Source: Phycisphaerales bacterium (GTDB taxonomy: Bacteria > Planctomycetota > Phycisphaerae > Phycisphaerales > UBA1924). From it: 59,861 nucleotides of DNA. The stretch lies in assembly GCA_020427635.1 (NCBI GenBank), contig JAGQOH010000012.1, forward strand, positions 1 through 59,861, given 5' to 3'. The first letter of the stretch is position 1. The number at the start of each line of letters is the position of its first letter. Shown here one piece after another: positions 29,065 to 37,946 of this stretch. Both the position numbers and the translations under genes were made by a program. The notes under the pieces were generated by a model that saw only the letters and a program-made list of their open reading frames with translations, was not told the origin of the DNA and made no database searches.

Positions 29065-29361
29065 TCACTCCTCCCCGAACTTGCTCTCTATGAGCTTCTC
29101 GAGCGCCTTGCAGGCGGACTCGGCGCCATCCCCATCGCAACTGATCTCGAGTTCCGTGCCTTGGGTCGCCGCCAGCATCATCATCTGCATGATGGACTTG
29201 CCGTCCATGATCTCATCCGTCTCGCCATCAACGCGCCGGACGCGCACGTTGCACGTGTGCGATGACGCAAGGTCCACGAATTCCATTGCCGGCCGGGCAT
29301 GCAGCCCAAGCCGATTGCGGATCTTCACGATGGCCCGCGCCTTCTGCGACACGTCGTGCAT
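29065..29361 (-). CDS. ptsH: HPr family phosphocarrier protein
   Basis: A 98-residue HPr-like phosphocarrier. The active-site motif is RLGLHARPAMEFV with His21, and the regulatory serine lies in DGKSIMQMMML (Ser56). It receives phosphate from an EI and passes it to EIIA domains; no EI is in the window. It is the third gene of hpf-ptsN-ptsH, so it is better viewed as an NPr-type carrier for the regulatory nitrogen-type PTS. I place the start at ATG 29361 next to the normal HPr N-terminus; GTG 29424 would add 21 residues without homology. Confidence 0.9.
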   Translation of the reverse strand: MHDVSQKARAIVKIRNRLGLHARPAMEFVDLASSHTCNVRVRRVDGETDEIMDGKSIMQMMMLAATQGTELEISCDGDGAESACKALEKLIESKFGEE

Positions 29362-29462
29362 GCTCCCGATCAAGTCAATACAAACCGCGATGGCGGCAAG
29401 GCCGCCCCGTCGCCCGGTGGGCACGTTCGGGCGATCGCCCTTGCCCCCCTTGCGATTGCCCT

Positions 29463-29939
29463 TTAGGCAGTCAACTGCTGATTGTCCGCGTCGGCGAGCA
29501 ACGTCATCACGTCGTCGACGGATTCGGACTGGCGAAGGAATCGCCTGAAGGTGTCCTGGCTGAGATTCTTGAAGATCACTTCCATGGCCTGCAAGTGCTC
29601 GTCAGGGCGACTCGCAGGGCTCAGCAACAAGATGAATGAATACACAGGCTGCTTGTCGAGGGCGTTGAACTCGACACCGCCTGCCGAGATGCCGATCGCC
29701 GCCGACATCTTGGTCACTGCGTCATGCTTCACGTGCGGGACGGCAACGCCCTTGCCAAACCCGGTCGAGCCGCGTCGTTCGCGCTCCAAGGCCATCTTGA
29801 TGAGTTCGTCGCGCAGCTTCTTGGGAGCGGACCCCGCGGAGATCAACGCGTCCACCAACTCCGCGACGACGCTATCGCGCTCGTCGGATTCGAGCCGAGC
29901 GACCACTGCTCCCTCGGGGACAATCTCCAGCATCTTCAT
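29463..29939 (-). CDS. ptsN: PTS EIIA (PtsN-type) regulatory domain
   Basis: A 158-residue single EIIA domain of the mannitol/nitrogen type. The phosphorylation site is GFGKGVAVPHVKHDAV (His69), followed by FILLLSPASRPDEHLQAMEVIFKNL, typical of PtsN. It probably acts as a regulator rather than in sugar uptake, since no EIIB/C is nearby. It follows hpf by 26 bases. I prefer ATG 29939, which has AGGAG ten bases upstream; ATG 29948 is in frame but has AGGAG only one base away. Confidence 0.9.
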   Translation of the reverse strand: MKMLEIVPEGAVVARLESDERDSVVAELVDALISAGSAPKKLRDELIKMALERERRGSTGFGKGVAVPHVKHDAVTKMSAAIGISAGGVEFNALDKQPVYSFILLLSPASRPDEHLQAMEVIFKNLSQDTFRRFLRQSESVDDVMTLLADADNQQLTA

Positions 29940-29965
29940 GACGGGCATGCTCCTGTGCGTGGGCT

Positions 29966-30265
29966 TCAGCGCTTCGAGTTCTTCAGCTTCTCCTTGAAGT
30001 CTGTCAGCTGGCGGGCCATCTTGTCGACCGACTGGTCCAAACACTCATACACGTCGAGACCCGATTGCTTGGCGACGAAGGTGTCGTGCTTCTCGGAGTC
30101 GACGCGAAGCTCGACCATGAACTCGCCCCGACCGTTCTTCTCGAAGACCACCTCAATCTCCTGCACGCCGTCGTAGTACCTGGGCAGCTTGGCCGCCTTC
30201 TGATCCGCGTATTCACGGATCGCGTCCGTGAGCTCCATGTGCTTGGCGCTGACTTCGATGCGCAT
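29966..30265 (-). CDS. hpf: Ribosome hibernation-promoting factor (short form)
   Basis: A 99-residue HPF/YfiA-type protein that binds the 30S subunit in stationary phase and helps 100S dimer formation. It has the family pattern IEVSAKHMELTDAIREYADQKAAKL and a C-terminal KMARQLTDFKEKL helix; no long-form C-terminal domain is present, so dimerisation would depend on a separate factor. ATG 30265 has GGAGGGG close upstream. It heads the hpf-ptsN-ptsH group, a layout known from rpoN operons but here without rpoN. Confidence 0.9.
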   Translation of the reverse strand: MRIEVSAKHMELTDAIREYADQKAAKLPRYYDGVQEIEVVFEKNGRGEFMVELRVDSEKHDTFVAKQSGLDVYECLDQSVDKMARQLTDFKEKLKNSKR

Positions 30266-30405
30266 GGCCCCTCCAACTCCACCTGGTGCCCCATCCAGGG
30301 CCTGAAACCGCCGGTTCGCCCACCATGGCGTCCCGTCCGTTTCGCCATGGTAGCCACTTCCCAAGTCCTGAACAGGAGGGAAAGTCGCGCCCTGGGGTCG
30401 GCAGG

Positions 30406-31338
30406 TCAGGCGGAGGCGCGCTCGCCCGCCCTGGGGCGATCCTTGCCATTGGAGTCATTGGGCAACGCGATGCGGCGCACCAGCTGCTCCGCCCCGGACT
30501 TCGATTCGTCCTTCTTGGGCACCAGCACACCCCCCGACACCACGAATCGCACCGCCTCGTCAAAGGTCAGCCCAATCTCGTAGACATCCTCCGCAGGCAC
30601 CGTGATCGTGTACCCCGTGAACGGTGTCGGGCTCGACGGTATGAAGATCGTCACGCACGGGGTGTTGGCCCATTGCTCGATCGAATGCAGGGTCCCACCC
30701 GTCAGGAGTCCAACCGACCAAATCCCCTTGCGCGGGTACTCGAGCACCACGACCTTGCTGCTCTGCGAAGCGATGTCTTTCTTGTCATCGCCGATCATGA
30801 ACTCGACGATCTGTTTCACATTCGGGTAGACCTGCTTGATGATCGGGAGGCGCACCAGCGCCGACTCCACACGTCCATAGACGCGCCGACCAATGAAGTT
30901 ACCGACGAACACGCCCGCCAAATAGACCGCAACGATCGCGACAACAAAGCCGATCCCCTGCAAATACCAGTGGTCGCGCCAGAACGCTTCGAACGACTCA
31001 GATCGAATCCGCGCCCGCAAGGTGGCCTGTTCACCCGCCGTGAGCTCACCCCAGCGCCGCCGAGAGCCCTCGAGCGCCTTGGACTGCTCCTCCGCCGTAA
31101 CGACCCACCAATCAGGCAGGCGATCCTCGGCCACGCCATCGCCAAGGAATGTCCGAGGCCCAGCCCAAAGCACGGCATGCCGAACACCCCAGTTGATCGG
31201 CTCCGCGATGTTCACCCGCAGGAACCGGTACGCCCACAACAGAATCGCCAGCGTCAGCAACGACGGCAGCACAATGCCCAGACCCCGGACAAAGAACTTC
31301 CGGAAGTCGCTCATGAACGTGTGCCGTACTTCAGCCAT
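30406..31338 (-). CDS. DUF502 family membrane protein
   Basis: A 310-residue protein. The N-terminal span FVRGLGIVLPSLLTLAILLWAYRFL and a second near residue 155 (GIGFVVAIVAVYLAGVFVGNFIG) flank a region longer than usual, then the DUF502 hallmark (YPRKGIWSVGLLTGG, CVTIFIPSSPTPFTGYTITVPAEDVYEIGLTFDEAVRFVVSGGVLVP). The family is predicted to sit in the inner membrane with unknown function. ATG 31338 has GAGGAG five bases upstream, preferred over a TTG four codons earlier. Confidence 0.88.
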   Translation of the reverse strand: MAEVRHTFMSDFRKFFVRGLGIVLPSLLTLAILLWAYRFLRVNIAEPINWGVRHAVLWAGPRTFLGDGVAEDRLPDWWVVTAEEQSKALEGSRRRWGELTAGEQATLRARIRSESFEAFWRDHWYLQGIGFVVAIVAVYLAGVFVGNFIGRRVYGRVESALVRLPIIKQVYPNVKQIVEFMIGDDKKDIASQSSKVVVLEYPRKGIWSVGLLTGGTLHSIEQWANTPCVTIFIPSSPTPFTGYTITVPAEDVYEIGLTFDEAVRFVVSGGVLVPKKDESKSGAEQLVRRIALPNDSNGKDRPRAGERASA

Positions 31339-31420
31339 GCATCTCCTCAACCTTGGGTGCGCGGTGCGACCTCGAACGACCGCAGTCTATCGGCCTGTTG
31401 GGGAAGACCAGTCCCGCCTT

Positions 31421-32854
31421 TCACTCCGCGGCAATCAGCAGGGCCCGGACCGTCAACCCCCGGCTTCCCCGCCGGACCAGCACCTCCACCTCGGAGCCCG
31501 GCTCGCGCTCGCCCAGCACGCGATACAGGTCGTCCAGCGTAGGTGTCGGCTCGCCCTCCACCGCCAAGACCACATCCCGATGTCGAAGCCGCTCACCCGT
31601 TGCCGACGCCGGCACCCGCCCCGCGACGATCTCACCCACGATCGGGCCATCCCCTGCCCCAGCATCCATCACCACACCGAAGGTCGCTCCGCGCGGCTCA
31701 CCCACCTCCGACACCTCCGGCAGTGCTTCAAGCCACTTCTCGAAGCCGCGCTGCACCTCGTCGAGATCCGCACCGCCCAACGCCGCACACAGCGCCGCCG
31801 CGCCCGATGGGTCCGCTTCGAAGCCCGCAACATACGCCGCGTACCAATCGCCAAGCACGTCACGATCCGCGAGGTACATCATCAACGCCCGCGCCTCGGC
31901 GTAGTGCGCCTGGCGACGCGAGCCCATGAAGCGCTTGCGCGGCATGCTGATCAGGTCCTCCAAGTCAACGATCCCGCCGCGACGGTGCATGCGCTTCACC
32001 ATGTTCGTGCGCCATGACGGGAGGAACGTCGCATCGGCGCCCGCGCCGGCCATGTCCTCGAACAGCGACGCCAATCCCTCCTGCACCCAGATCGGCTGGA
32101 TGCAGCCGGCGCGCAGCATGTACCGCCAATGCAAGACATGGAAGAACTCGTGCCGCAGTGAAGGCCCGACGTCGCGGCAGACGAGCCGCTTGTTGTCCTT
32201 GTCGTAATACCCCCCCACGTTCGGCACACCAATGAGGCGCACAAAGTCGCGCGTTGTGGGCAGGATCACAGTCACCCACGCCGGCGGACGCTCTGGCTCG
32301 AATCCGAACAGCATCGGCAGGTGCTGCCACGACCAATCGGTGACGCGCTGCATCTCGCGCTTCGCCGCCGCAAGCCCGCGCGGATCGAATGCCGATGCAA
32401 TATTCAGGCGGGTGAGATCATCGCGTTCATGCGCATATGACTTGGCATCGAGCGCGTTCCTGACCGATACCCGATCGGCGTCAGCACGCTGTTCCAACAA
32501 CTCCGCCCAGCCGCCCGACATGATCGCCAGGTACATGGGCTCATTGCGAATCGCATCCAAATGTGGGTCGCGCTCCATGACATCGAAGTCAACAAATCCG
32601 AGCCCGATCGCCTTCACGAGCGTGTCCATCGCCGTCTTCGTGTTTCCAGCCACGGCCTGCGCGCACGCGAGGTTGTATTGTGCCAGGTGATTCCTGGGCG
32701 ACGCCTCGGCGATCTCCTTCGCAAGCACCAGCGCCTCGGCGTTCTTGTGCGCATCCAGCAGTTCACCAAGCCGCTCGACCTTGTCATCGGGCATGGGCTG
32801 GGCCAATGCGCACGCAGTGCACACCAGGCTCACGATTGCAGCAACGCGCCTCAT
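31421..32854 (-). CDS. Exported HExxH metallopeptidase-like protein with PDZ domain
   Basis: A 477-residue protein with a signal peptide (VAAIVSLVCTACALAQ). Residues 25-95 contain a TPR-like helical region (EALVLAKEIAEASPRNHLAQYNLACAQAVAG). The middle has the zinc site RHEFFHVLHWR with a downstream glutamate in WVQEGLASLFEDM, as in gluzincins. The last 90 residues are a PDZ domain (RHRDVVLAVEGEPTPTLDDLYRVLGE, EVLVRRGSRGLTVRALL). It resembles the DUF1570-type peptidases of planctomycetes. The ATG overlaps the purN stop (ATGA), so translation is coupled to purN. Confidence 0.8.
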   Translation of the reverse strand: MRRVAAIVSLVCTACALAQPMPDDKVERLGELLDAHKNAEALVLAKEIAEASPRNHLAQYNLACAQAVAGNTKTAMDTLVKAIGLGFVDFDVMERDPHLDAIRNEPMYLAIMSGGWAELLEQRADADRVSVRNALDAKSYAHERDDLTRLNIASAFDPRGLAAAKREMQRVTDWSWQHLPMLFGFEPERPPAWVTVILPTTRDFVRLIGVPNVGGYYDKDNKRLVCRDVGPSLRHEFFHVLHWRYMLRAGCIQPIWVQEGLASLFEDMAGAGADATFLPSWRTNMVKRMHRRGGIVDLEDLISMPRKRFMGSRRQAHYAEARALMMYLADRDVLGDWYAAYVAGFEADPSGAAALCAALGGADLDEVQRGFEKWLEALPEVSEVGEPRGATFGVVMDAGAGDGPIVGEIVAGRVPASATGERLRHRDVVLAVEGEPTPTLDDLYRVLGEREPGSEVEVLVRRGSRGLTVRALLIAAE

Positions 32855-33447
32855 CCCAGTGCCTGGTCCCTCGTCCCGAGTGCCTTCTCCGCAAACAGTT
32901 CCGCCAACACCCGCGGATACAACGCACACTCCAGCGCAAACACCCGCGCCGCCAATGTCTCTGGCGTATCCCCCGCTTCCACCGCGCACCTCACCTGCGC
33001 AATCACGTCCCCGTGGTCATACACATCATCGACATAGTGCACCGTGCAGCCGCTCTCGGTTTCGCACGAGTCAAGCACCGCCTGATGCACGCGATGGCCA
33101 TACATCCCCTTGCCGCCAAACTTGGGCAGCAGCGCCGGGTGAATGTTCACGATCCTGCCGCGCATGCTCGTCGGAATCGGCAAGTGCTTGATGTACCCCG
33201 CAAGCACGATCCAGTGCACACCATGCTCGCGCACGAGCCGCTCGACATCCTCCACCGCAAGCCGCGGCGCAATCTCCGTCGCAATCCGCCGCTCGATCGC
33301 CCACGTGGTCGCATCGCACGCCTTCGACCCGACCACCAGCGCGATCCGGGCGGGCAGCGCCCCCGCCTCAATCTGCGCTGCCAGGTTCACGAGCGTCCTG
33401 CCACGCCCCGAAACGAACACCGCGATGGGAACCTTGGCTCGCGTCAT
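32851..33447 (-). CDS. purN: Phosphoribosylglycinamide formyltransferase
   Basis: PurN formylates GAR with 10-formyl-THF in the third step of purine synthesis. The 198 residues show IAVFVSGRGRTLVNLAA (phosphate loop; usual GxGSNL is here GRGRTL), WIVLAGYIKHLP, the catalytic NIHPALLPKFGGKGMYGHRVHQAVL and YDHGDVIAQ. The final residues (ALGTRDQALG) are coded by the 7-base repeat at 32858-32885, so the natural end was altered. ATG 33447 is chosen near the usual start; ATG 33465 is in frame. The stop overlaps the next gene. Confidence 0.9.
   Translation of the reverse strand: MTRAKVPIAVFVSGRGRTLVNLAAQIEAGALPARIALVVGSKACDATTWAIERRIATEIAPRLAVEDVERLVREHGVHWIVLAGYIKHLPIPTSMRGRIVNIHPALLPKFGGKGMYGHRVHQAVLDSCETESGCTVHYVDDVYDHGDVIAQVRCAVEAGDTPETLAARVFALECALYPRVLAELFAEKALGTRDQALG
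32858..32885. repeat. Four 7-base degenerate repeats at the end of purN
   Basis: AGTGCCT, GGTCCCT, CGTCCCG and AGTGCCT stand head to tail; both outer units equal those of the block at 27410-27437. The block sits inside the last codons of purN, again giving the peptide KALGT on the minus strand. Confidence 0.65.
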
Positions 33448-33484
33448 CACGCATAGCCTACGCATCGCCACCACCGCCCGGCCC

Positions 33485-33490
33485 TACAAT
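33485..33490 (+). promoter_or_regulatory. Candidate -10 box (TACAAT) of nadB
   Basis: TACAAT lies nine bases before ATG 33500 in the 52-base gap between divergent purN and nadB. No Shine-Dalgarno is present. Confidence 0.45.
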
Positions 33491-33499
33491 GACCCACCC

Positions 33500-35182
33500 A
33501 TGCATCGCAGCTTCGACCAACGCCGCTATCTGATCCCCTTCCGCTCAACGCTCTTGCCGCAGATCTTCACGGACACCATGGTGATCGGCGCGGGGGCTGC
33601 GGGGCTCGCCGCCGCCCATGCCGCCGCCGAGCACGGCGACGTGATCGTGCTCGCCAAGGGAAGCCGCACGCGTTCGAACACTGGTTGGGCCCAGGGTGGG
33701 ATCGCCGCGGTGCTCGATGCCGCCGATTCGGTGGCCTCGCACGTGCGCGACACCCTCGAAGCGGGCGCGGGGCTGTGCGATCAGCCGATCGTCGACCTGG
33801 TGTGCCGACGCGGGGCCGATGCCATCTCCCGCCTGCTCGAAGCAGGCTTTGCCGCCGACCGGAACGCAGGCGACCAGATCGCGCTCGGGCGCGAAGGCGG
33901 GCACTCGGCCCGTCGGATCGTGCATTCGCGTGGCGACGCCACAGGCGCAGAACTGGTGCGCACCCTGCTGCGCATCACCGACGCCGCGCCGAACATTCGC
34001 ATCTTCGAAAACTGCTTCGCCCTTGACTTGCTGACGCCAAGCGATGAAGTCGGCGCGCCGTGTCTCGGCGCCATCACGCACCATCCGCGCCATGGCTTGC
34101 AGATGATCTGGGCGCGGGCGACGATCCTCGCCTCGGGCGGCGCGGGCGCCGTGTGGCGCGAAACCTCCAACCCCCCAATCGCGACGGGCGATGGCCTGGC
34201 CATGGCCTACCGCGCGGGCGCCACGCTCGCCGACCTCGCCTTCATGCAATTCCACCCGACGACCCTGTACGTCGCGGGTGCCGAGCGTTTGCTCATCTCC
34301 GAAGCCGTCCGCGGCGAGGGCGCCACCCTCCTCGACGCAAACCTCGAGCGCTTCATGCCCGCCTTCCACGAACGCGCCGAGCTTGCCCCGCGCGACGTCG
34401 TCGCCATGGCGATTCACCGCACGCTCGCGCGCACGGGCGCACCCCATGTCTGGCTCGATGCGCGTCCAGTCTCTAACTTCGCCGATCGCTTCCCCGGCAT
34501 CGCGCAGCGCCTGCGGCAATTCGGTCTCGACCCGCAAACCGACCTCATCCCGGTGAACCCCGCAGCGCACTACATGGTTGGCGGCGCGCGCTGCGATGCC
34601 GATGGGCGCACGGATGTGCATGGGCTGTACGCCGTGGGCGAAGCATCCTGCTCTGGCCTGCACGGGGCCAACCGCCTGGCCAGCAACAGCCTGCTCGAAG
34701 CGCTCGTGCTGGGCGAAGCCGCGGGGCGCGCGTGCGTCGAGATGCACGCCGAATGCAGCAGCGGAAACGGCGCCCGTGTGCGCCCACAACCTGTGCGCAT
34801 TGTCTCAGAGATCCCGCCTTCACCGCGCGGCGAGCTGGATCTTTCGGACGTGCGCTCCAGCTTGCGTGCTGCGATGTGGCGCAACGTCGGCATCGAACGC
34901 GCCGGCACGCAACTCGCCGACATGGTTGAGATGTGCTCGTTCTGGGCGCGCTATACGCTTGACAAGATCTTTGACGACCCAGCGGGCTGGGAAACACAGA
35001 ACATGCTCTATCTCGCCGACCTCGCGGCACGCTCTGCGCTATGGCGCGAAGAGTCCCGCGGCTGCCATCAACGCGAGGACTGCCCAACGCCCGTGGACGC
35101 GTACCAAGTGCATGATCTCTGGCGACGTGGCAGCGACACCTGCACCACCGCGCCAGTAGTCACCGAGCTTGCCACGTCATGA
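33500..35182 (+). CDS. nadB: L-aspartate oxidase
   Basis: NadB oxidises L-aspartate to iminoaspartate, the first step to quinolinate and NAD. The 560 residues have the FAD site TMVIGAGAAGLAAAHAAAEHG near residue 26, RTRSNTGWAQGGIAAVLD, HSARRIVHSRGDATGAELVRTL, the fumarate-reductase-family MQFHPTTLY and FAD/substrate residues in GLHGANRLASNSLLEALVLG near 385. The C-terminal helical part ends in REESRGCHQREDCP, also typical. NadA and NadC are not in the window. The stop overlaps the next ATG by four bases. Confidence 0.95.
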   Translation: MHRSFDQRRYLIPFRSTLLPQIFTDTMVIGAGAAGLAAAHAAAEHGDVIVLAKGSRTRSNTGWAQGGIAAVLDAADSVASHVRDTLEAGAGLCDQPIVDLVCRRGADAISRLLEAGFAADRNAGDQIALGREGGHSARRIVHSRGDATGAELVRTLLRITDAAPNIRIFENCFALDLLTPSDEVGAPCLGAITHHPRHGLQMIWARATILASGGAGAVWRETSNPPIATGDGLAMAYRAGATLADLAFMQFHPTTLYVAGAERLLISEAVRGEGATLLDANLERFMPAFHERAELAPRDVVAMAIHRTLARTGAPHVWLDARPVSNFADRFPGIAQRLRQFGLDPQTDLIPVNPAAHYMVGGARCDADGRTDVHGLYAVGEASCSGLHGANRLASNSLLEALVLGEAAGRACVEMHAECSSGNGARVRPQPVRIVSEIPPSPRGELDLSDVRSSLRAAMWRNVGIERAGTQLADMVEMCSFWARYTLDKIFDDPAGWETQNMLYLADLAARSALWREESRGCHQREDCPTPVDAYQVHDLWRRGSDTCTTAPVVTELATS

Positions 35183-35787
35183 TCGCCGCCCGATGTGCCG
35201 CAAGCCTGGTTCTGCTTGCGCTTTGCGCCGCATGCACTGAGGAGCGTATCGTCTCGGTGCGCGGCATGGCGAACCTGCCCGGCGCGGAAGGCGGCATCCG
35301 CGCCGACGATGCGCGCGGCACACGCGCGCCGCAGACATGGGAGCAAGTGCTGGGCGAATCGCTCCCGCCCATCGAGGGCACGCCGGTCGAGGGCAAGCCC
35401 TTCCGCTTTCGCACGCCTGACCGCAAAATCGTGCTGCAGTCATACGCCCCGCGCCAGCTCATGATCCATCTTGCCGAGACGCTGCGCGCCGGCGAGACCG
35501 ATCTCCTTTACGAACAACTGCTAAGCAATGAAACCAAGGATGCATATCGAGCGCGCGGCATGGACCCGCACGACGCGACAACGTTTCTCACCGAACACGT
35601 CGAGGGCGTGATGCGTTTGCTAAGCCTGTTCCCATTGGGCGAGCAGACGCCAGGTGTTGCACTGCAGCCACTGGGGCGCGGCGCATATCGCCTGGAGTCC
35701 ACGGGCGGCCTTTCCGAGGGCCACACCTTCCGCTCGATCGACATGGTCTTTGAGCGAGGCGGCTTCCGCCTGCTTATGCTCAACTAG
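35179..35787 (+). CDS. Lipoprotein, unknown
   Basis: A 202-residue protein with a lipoprotein signal (ASLVLLALCAAC, Cys19). The mature part has no domain I recognise: an N-terminal segment rich in Gly/Arg/Asp, a helical middle (PRQLMIHLAETLRAGETDLLYEQLL, YRARGMDPHDATTFL) and a beta-rich end (YRLESTGGLSEGHTFRSIDMVFERGGFRLLML). It is coupled to nadB by ATGA. Function unknown. Confidence 0.75.
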   Translation: MIAARCAASLVLLALCAACTEERIVSVRGMANLPGAEGGIRADDARGTRAPQTWEQVLGESLPPIEGTPVEGKPFRFRTPDRKIVLQSYAPRQLMIHLAETLRAGETDLLYEQLLSNETKDAYRARGMDPHDATTFLTEHVEGVMRLLSLFPLGEQTPGVALQPLGRGAYRLESTGGLSEGHTFRSIDMVFERGGFRLLMLN

Positions 35788-35843
35788 CTCGCGCCGCCAT
35801 CCATTCGCCCATCGATGGCTCGCAAAGAGGAAGGATTGACATC

Positions 35844-36215
35844 ATGGCCGCATGCCCCGTCGTGCATTTCGAGTTCTGGTCGAAAGATGCCGCCAAGTGC
35901 GCGGACTTTTACAAACAAGTCTTTGACTGGGACATCAATTTCTACCCCGAGATGAATGACTACCACCTCGTCAACGCCGCGCCTCCCGGCATTGGCGGTG
36001 GCATCATGACTCCCAAGCAAGGTGAATGGCCCGCCGCCATGACCATGTACATCAGCGTCGATGATCTCAAGACTTACTGCGACAAGATCAAAGCCGCGGG
36101 CGGACAGATCATCGTTGACAACATGGAGATCCCGGACGTCGGCTGGTTGTCACTGTTCAAGGATCCCGACGGCCGCGTCATTGGACTGTGGAAACAAGGC
36201 CCGGGCCCGAAGTGA
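35844..36215 (+). CDS. VOC (glyoxalase-like) family protein
   Basis: A 123-residue single VOC module of the type often seen with antibiotic- or stress-linked small proteins: VVHFEFWSKDAAKCADFYKQVFDWDI, GGGIMTPKQGEWPAAMTMYISVDDLKTYCDKIKAAGGQI and DPDGRVIGLWKQ. Candidate metal ligands are His8 and a C-terminal residue; the ligand set is not complete enough to assign an enzyme. GAGGAAGGA precedes the ATG by about eight bases. Confidence 0.85.
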   Translation: MAACPVVHFEFWSKDAAKCADFYKQVFDWDINFYPEMNDYHLVNAAPPGIGGGIMTPKQGEWPAAMTMYISVDDLKTYCDKIKAAGGQIIVDNMEIPDVGWLSLFKDPDGRVIGLWKQGPGPK

Positions 36216-36230
36216 TTCGCGCATCTCGGA

Positions 36231-37946
36231 TCACGCGTAGCTGTGCAATCCCGCGATCACGAAGTTGATCACGACCCAATTGAACAGCATCACGCCGCAG
36301 CCGACCAGGGCAAGCACCGCCGTCCAAAGCCCCTTATCGCGCACCTTGAAGCGCACATGAAGCAGCACAAGAAACACGAGGAAGGTGTTCAGGGCAAACA
36401 CTTCTTTCGGGTCCCAGCCCCAGGGTCGCCCCCAGGAGTGATCCGCCCAGATCGCGCCCATCCCGATGCCCGCCCAGAGCATGATGAACGCAAGCTCGAT
36501 GAGCACCATCGTGGCGCCATCGAGCACCGCGCCCTTTGAGATCCCCGCCGCATCGGTCGGCTGCTGATCGATCAATAGCGCCGCGCCACCGGCTTGTGCG
36601 AAATCTGCGGAACCACCGAGCGCACGCCGGACCAAGTACAGCCCCGCAGTCACCGCACTCATGAAGATGAGCGCATAGCTCGCAATGATCACGTTCGTGT
36701 GAATATACAACCACAAGTCGTGCAACACAGGCATCATGTTTCGGATATTGCCATCAAGCTCAGGGATGAAGTGTGCGCTCATCATGGCAACCATGCCCGC
36801 CGACGCTCCGCACAGCGCAAACACCCCACGCAGCGCACCCTTCCGCGCCAACAGCTCGAAGAGGAGCCCCACCAGGGCGCCCATCCACACTGCGGTCGTC
36901 ACCGCTTCGAACATATTCGCATTGGGCCAGCGCCCACTCACCCACCACCGCAGGCCAACCGCACACGTGTGCAGCCCGAAGGACGCGAGGAACGCACCAA
37001 ACCCCACGGCCCACGCAACATCCCAGCGATACACAACGCCCATGAGGAGAAACACGACCGCAATCACATAGCACACCCACACCCAAGTCAGATGCTTCAA
37101 CGTGAAGTATGCGCTCTCCCACGCTAGGCGCCGCTTCGATGGATACAGCGTGGGCGACATGCTCGCCAGTGGCGCGGCAAGATCGCGCACCGCCGCATTC
37201 ACCCCCGCCGCATCCTCCGCCCGCCACGTGCGCACAAGTGACTCCCAACTCCCTCGCAACTGTGCTTTCTGCGCCAGCGGAATCGGCGCACGAGCGTCAT
37301 CAGGCGCCGATCTGAATAACTCGCCCGCGTGCAGCCACGGCGTGTGCGGATCTCCTCCCGGTGGCGGCACGAACTTGAGCGCATCGGCAATCACTTCCGG
37401 CCGCATGAGTTGCCGCGCTGCTTCGATCTGCCCCGCTGCCTTTGCCGTGCGCACTAGATCCAGGGCCCAACGATCGAGCACGACCTGGGCTCGATCGTCC
37501 GCCAACAACGCGAGCGACACAAGCCCGGTTTCGACAATGGCTCGCGCTCGCGCATCATCGATCCCAGGTGCGCCCCCAGCATCACTGGCCCGCGCGAGGG
37601 CTGCCGCCAGCTGCACGCGCATTGGCTTTTTCTTGATGTAGATCACATCCGCATCGACATATCGATCCGGACGAATCATCATGTCCATGAGCATCGCATC
37701 GGGCGCCAAGCCACCCGGCCGCGCATGGCCACAGATCAGCCCGACATACTCCGTCGCAAAGGATTCGTAGCTCTTCAATCGACCTTCATGGCTCACTGCC
37801 ATCTGGTCCAGCGGGCGCAAGTCGAGCTCCGCAAAGAAGCCAACTCCGCTACCTCGCGATGAGCGCAGCAACATGCCAACCGCCAACGAGGCGATCGCCA
37901 CAACGAGCGCCACGCCAAACACGAATGCGATAAGTCGCTTGGTCAT
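36231..37946 (-). CDS. ccsA: Cytochrome c biogenesis protein CcsA (System II)
   Basis: A 571-residue CcsA/CcsB-type heme-handling protein of System II. Up to about residue 330 a soluble region precedes the polytopic part. The heme-handling WWD segment is IWADHSWGRPWGWDPKEVFALNTF near residue 500, flanked by conserved histidines (SAHFIPEL, VLHDLWLYIH and DLWLYIHTNV). It works with ResB to move heme to the periplasm and attach it to CxxCH proteins; a candidate client in this window is the lipoprotein at 55207-56142. The ATG overlaps the ResB stop (ATGA). Confidence 0.93.
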   Translation of the reverse strand: MTKRLIAFVFGVALVVAIASLAVGMLLRSSRGSGVGFFAELDLRPLDQMAVSHEGRLKSYESFATEYVGLICGHARPGGLAPDAMLMDMMIRPDRYVDADVIYIKKKPMRVQLAAALARASDAGGAPGIDDARARAIVETGLVSLALLADDRAQVVLDRWALDLVRTAKAAGQIEAARQLMRPEVIADALKFVPPPGGDPHTPWLHAGELFRSAPDDARAPIPLAQKAQLRGSWESLVRTWRAEDAAGVNAAVRDLAAPLASMSPTLYPSKRRLAWESAYFTLKHLTWVWVCYVIAVVFLLMGVVYRWDVAWAVGFGAFLASFGLHTCAVGLRWWVSGRWPNANMFEAVTTAVWMGALVGLLFELLARKGALRGVFALCGASAGMVAMMSAHFIPELDGNIRNMMPVLHDLWLYIHTNVIIASYALIFMSAVTAGLYLVRRALGGSADFAQAGGAALLIDQQPTDAAGISKGAVLDGATMVLIELAFIMLWAGIGMGAIWADHSWGRPWGWDPKEVFALNTFLVFLVLLHVRFKVRDKGLWTAVLALVGCGVMLFNWVVINFVIAGLHSYA

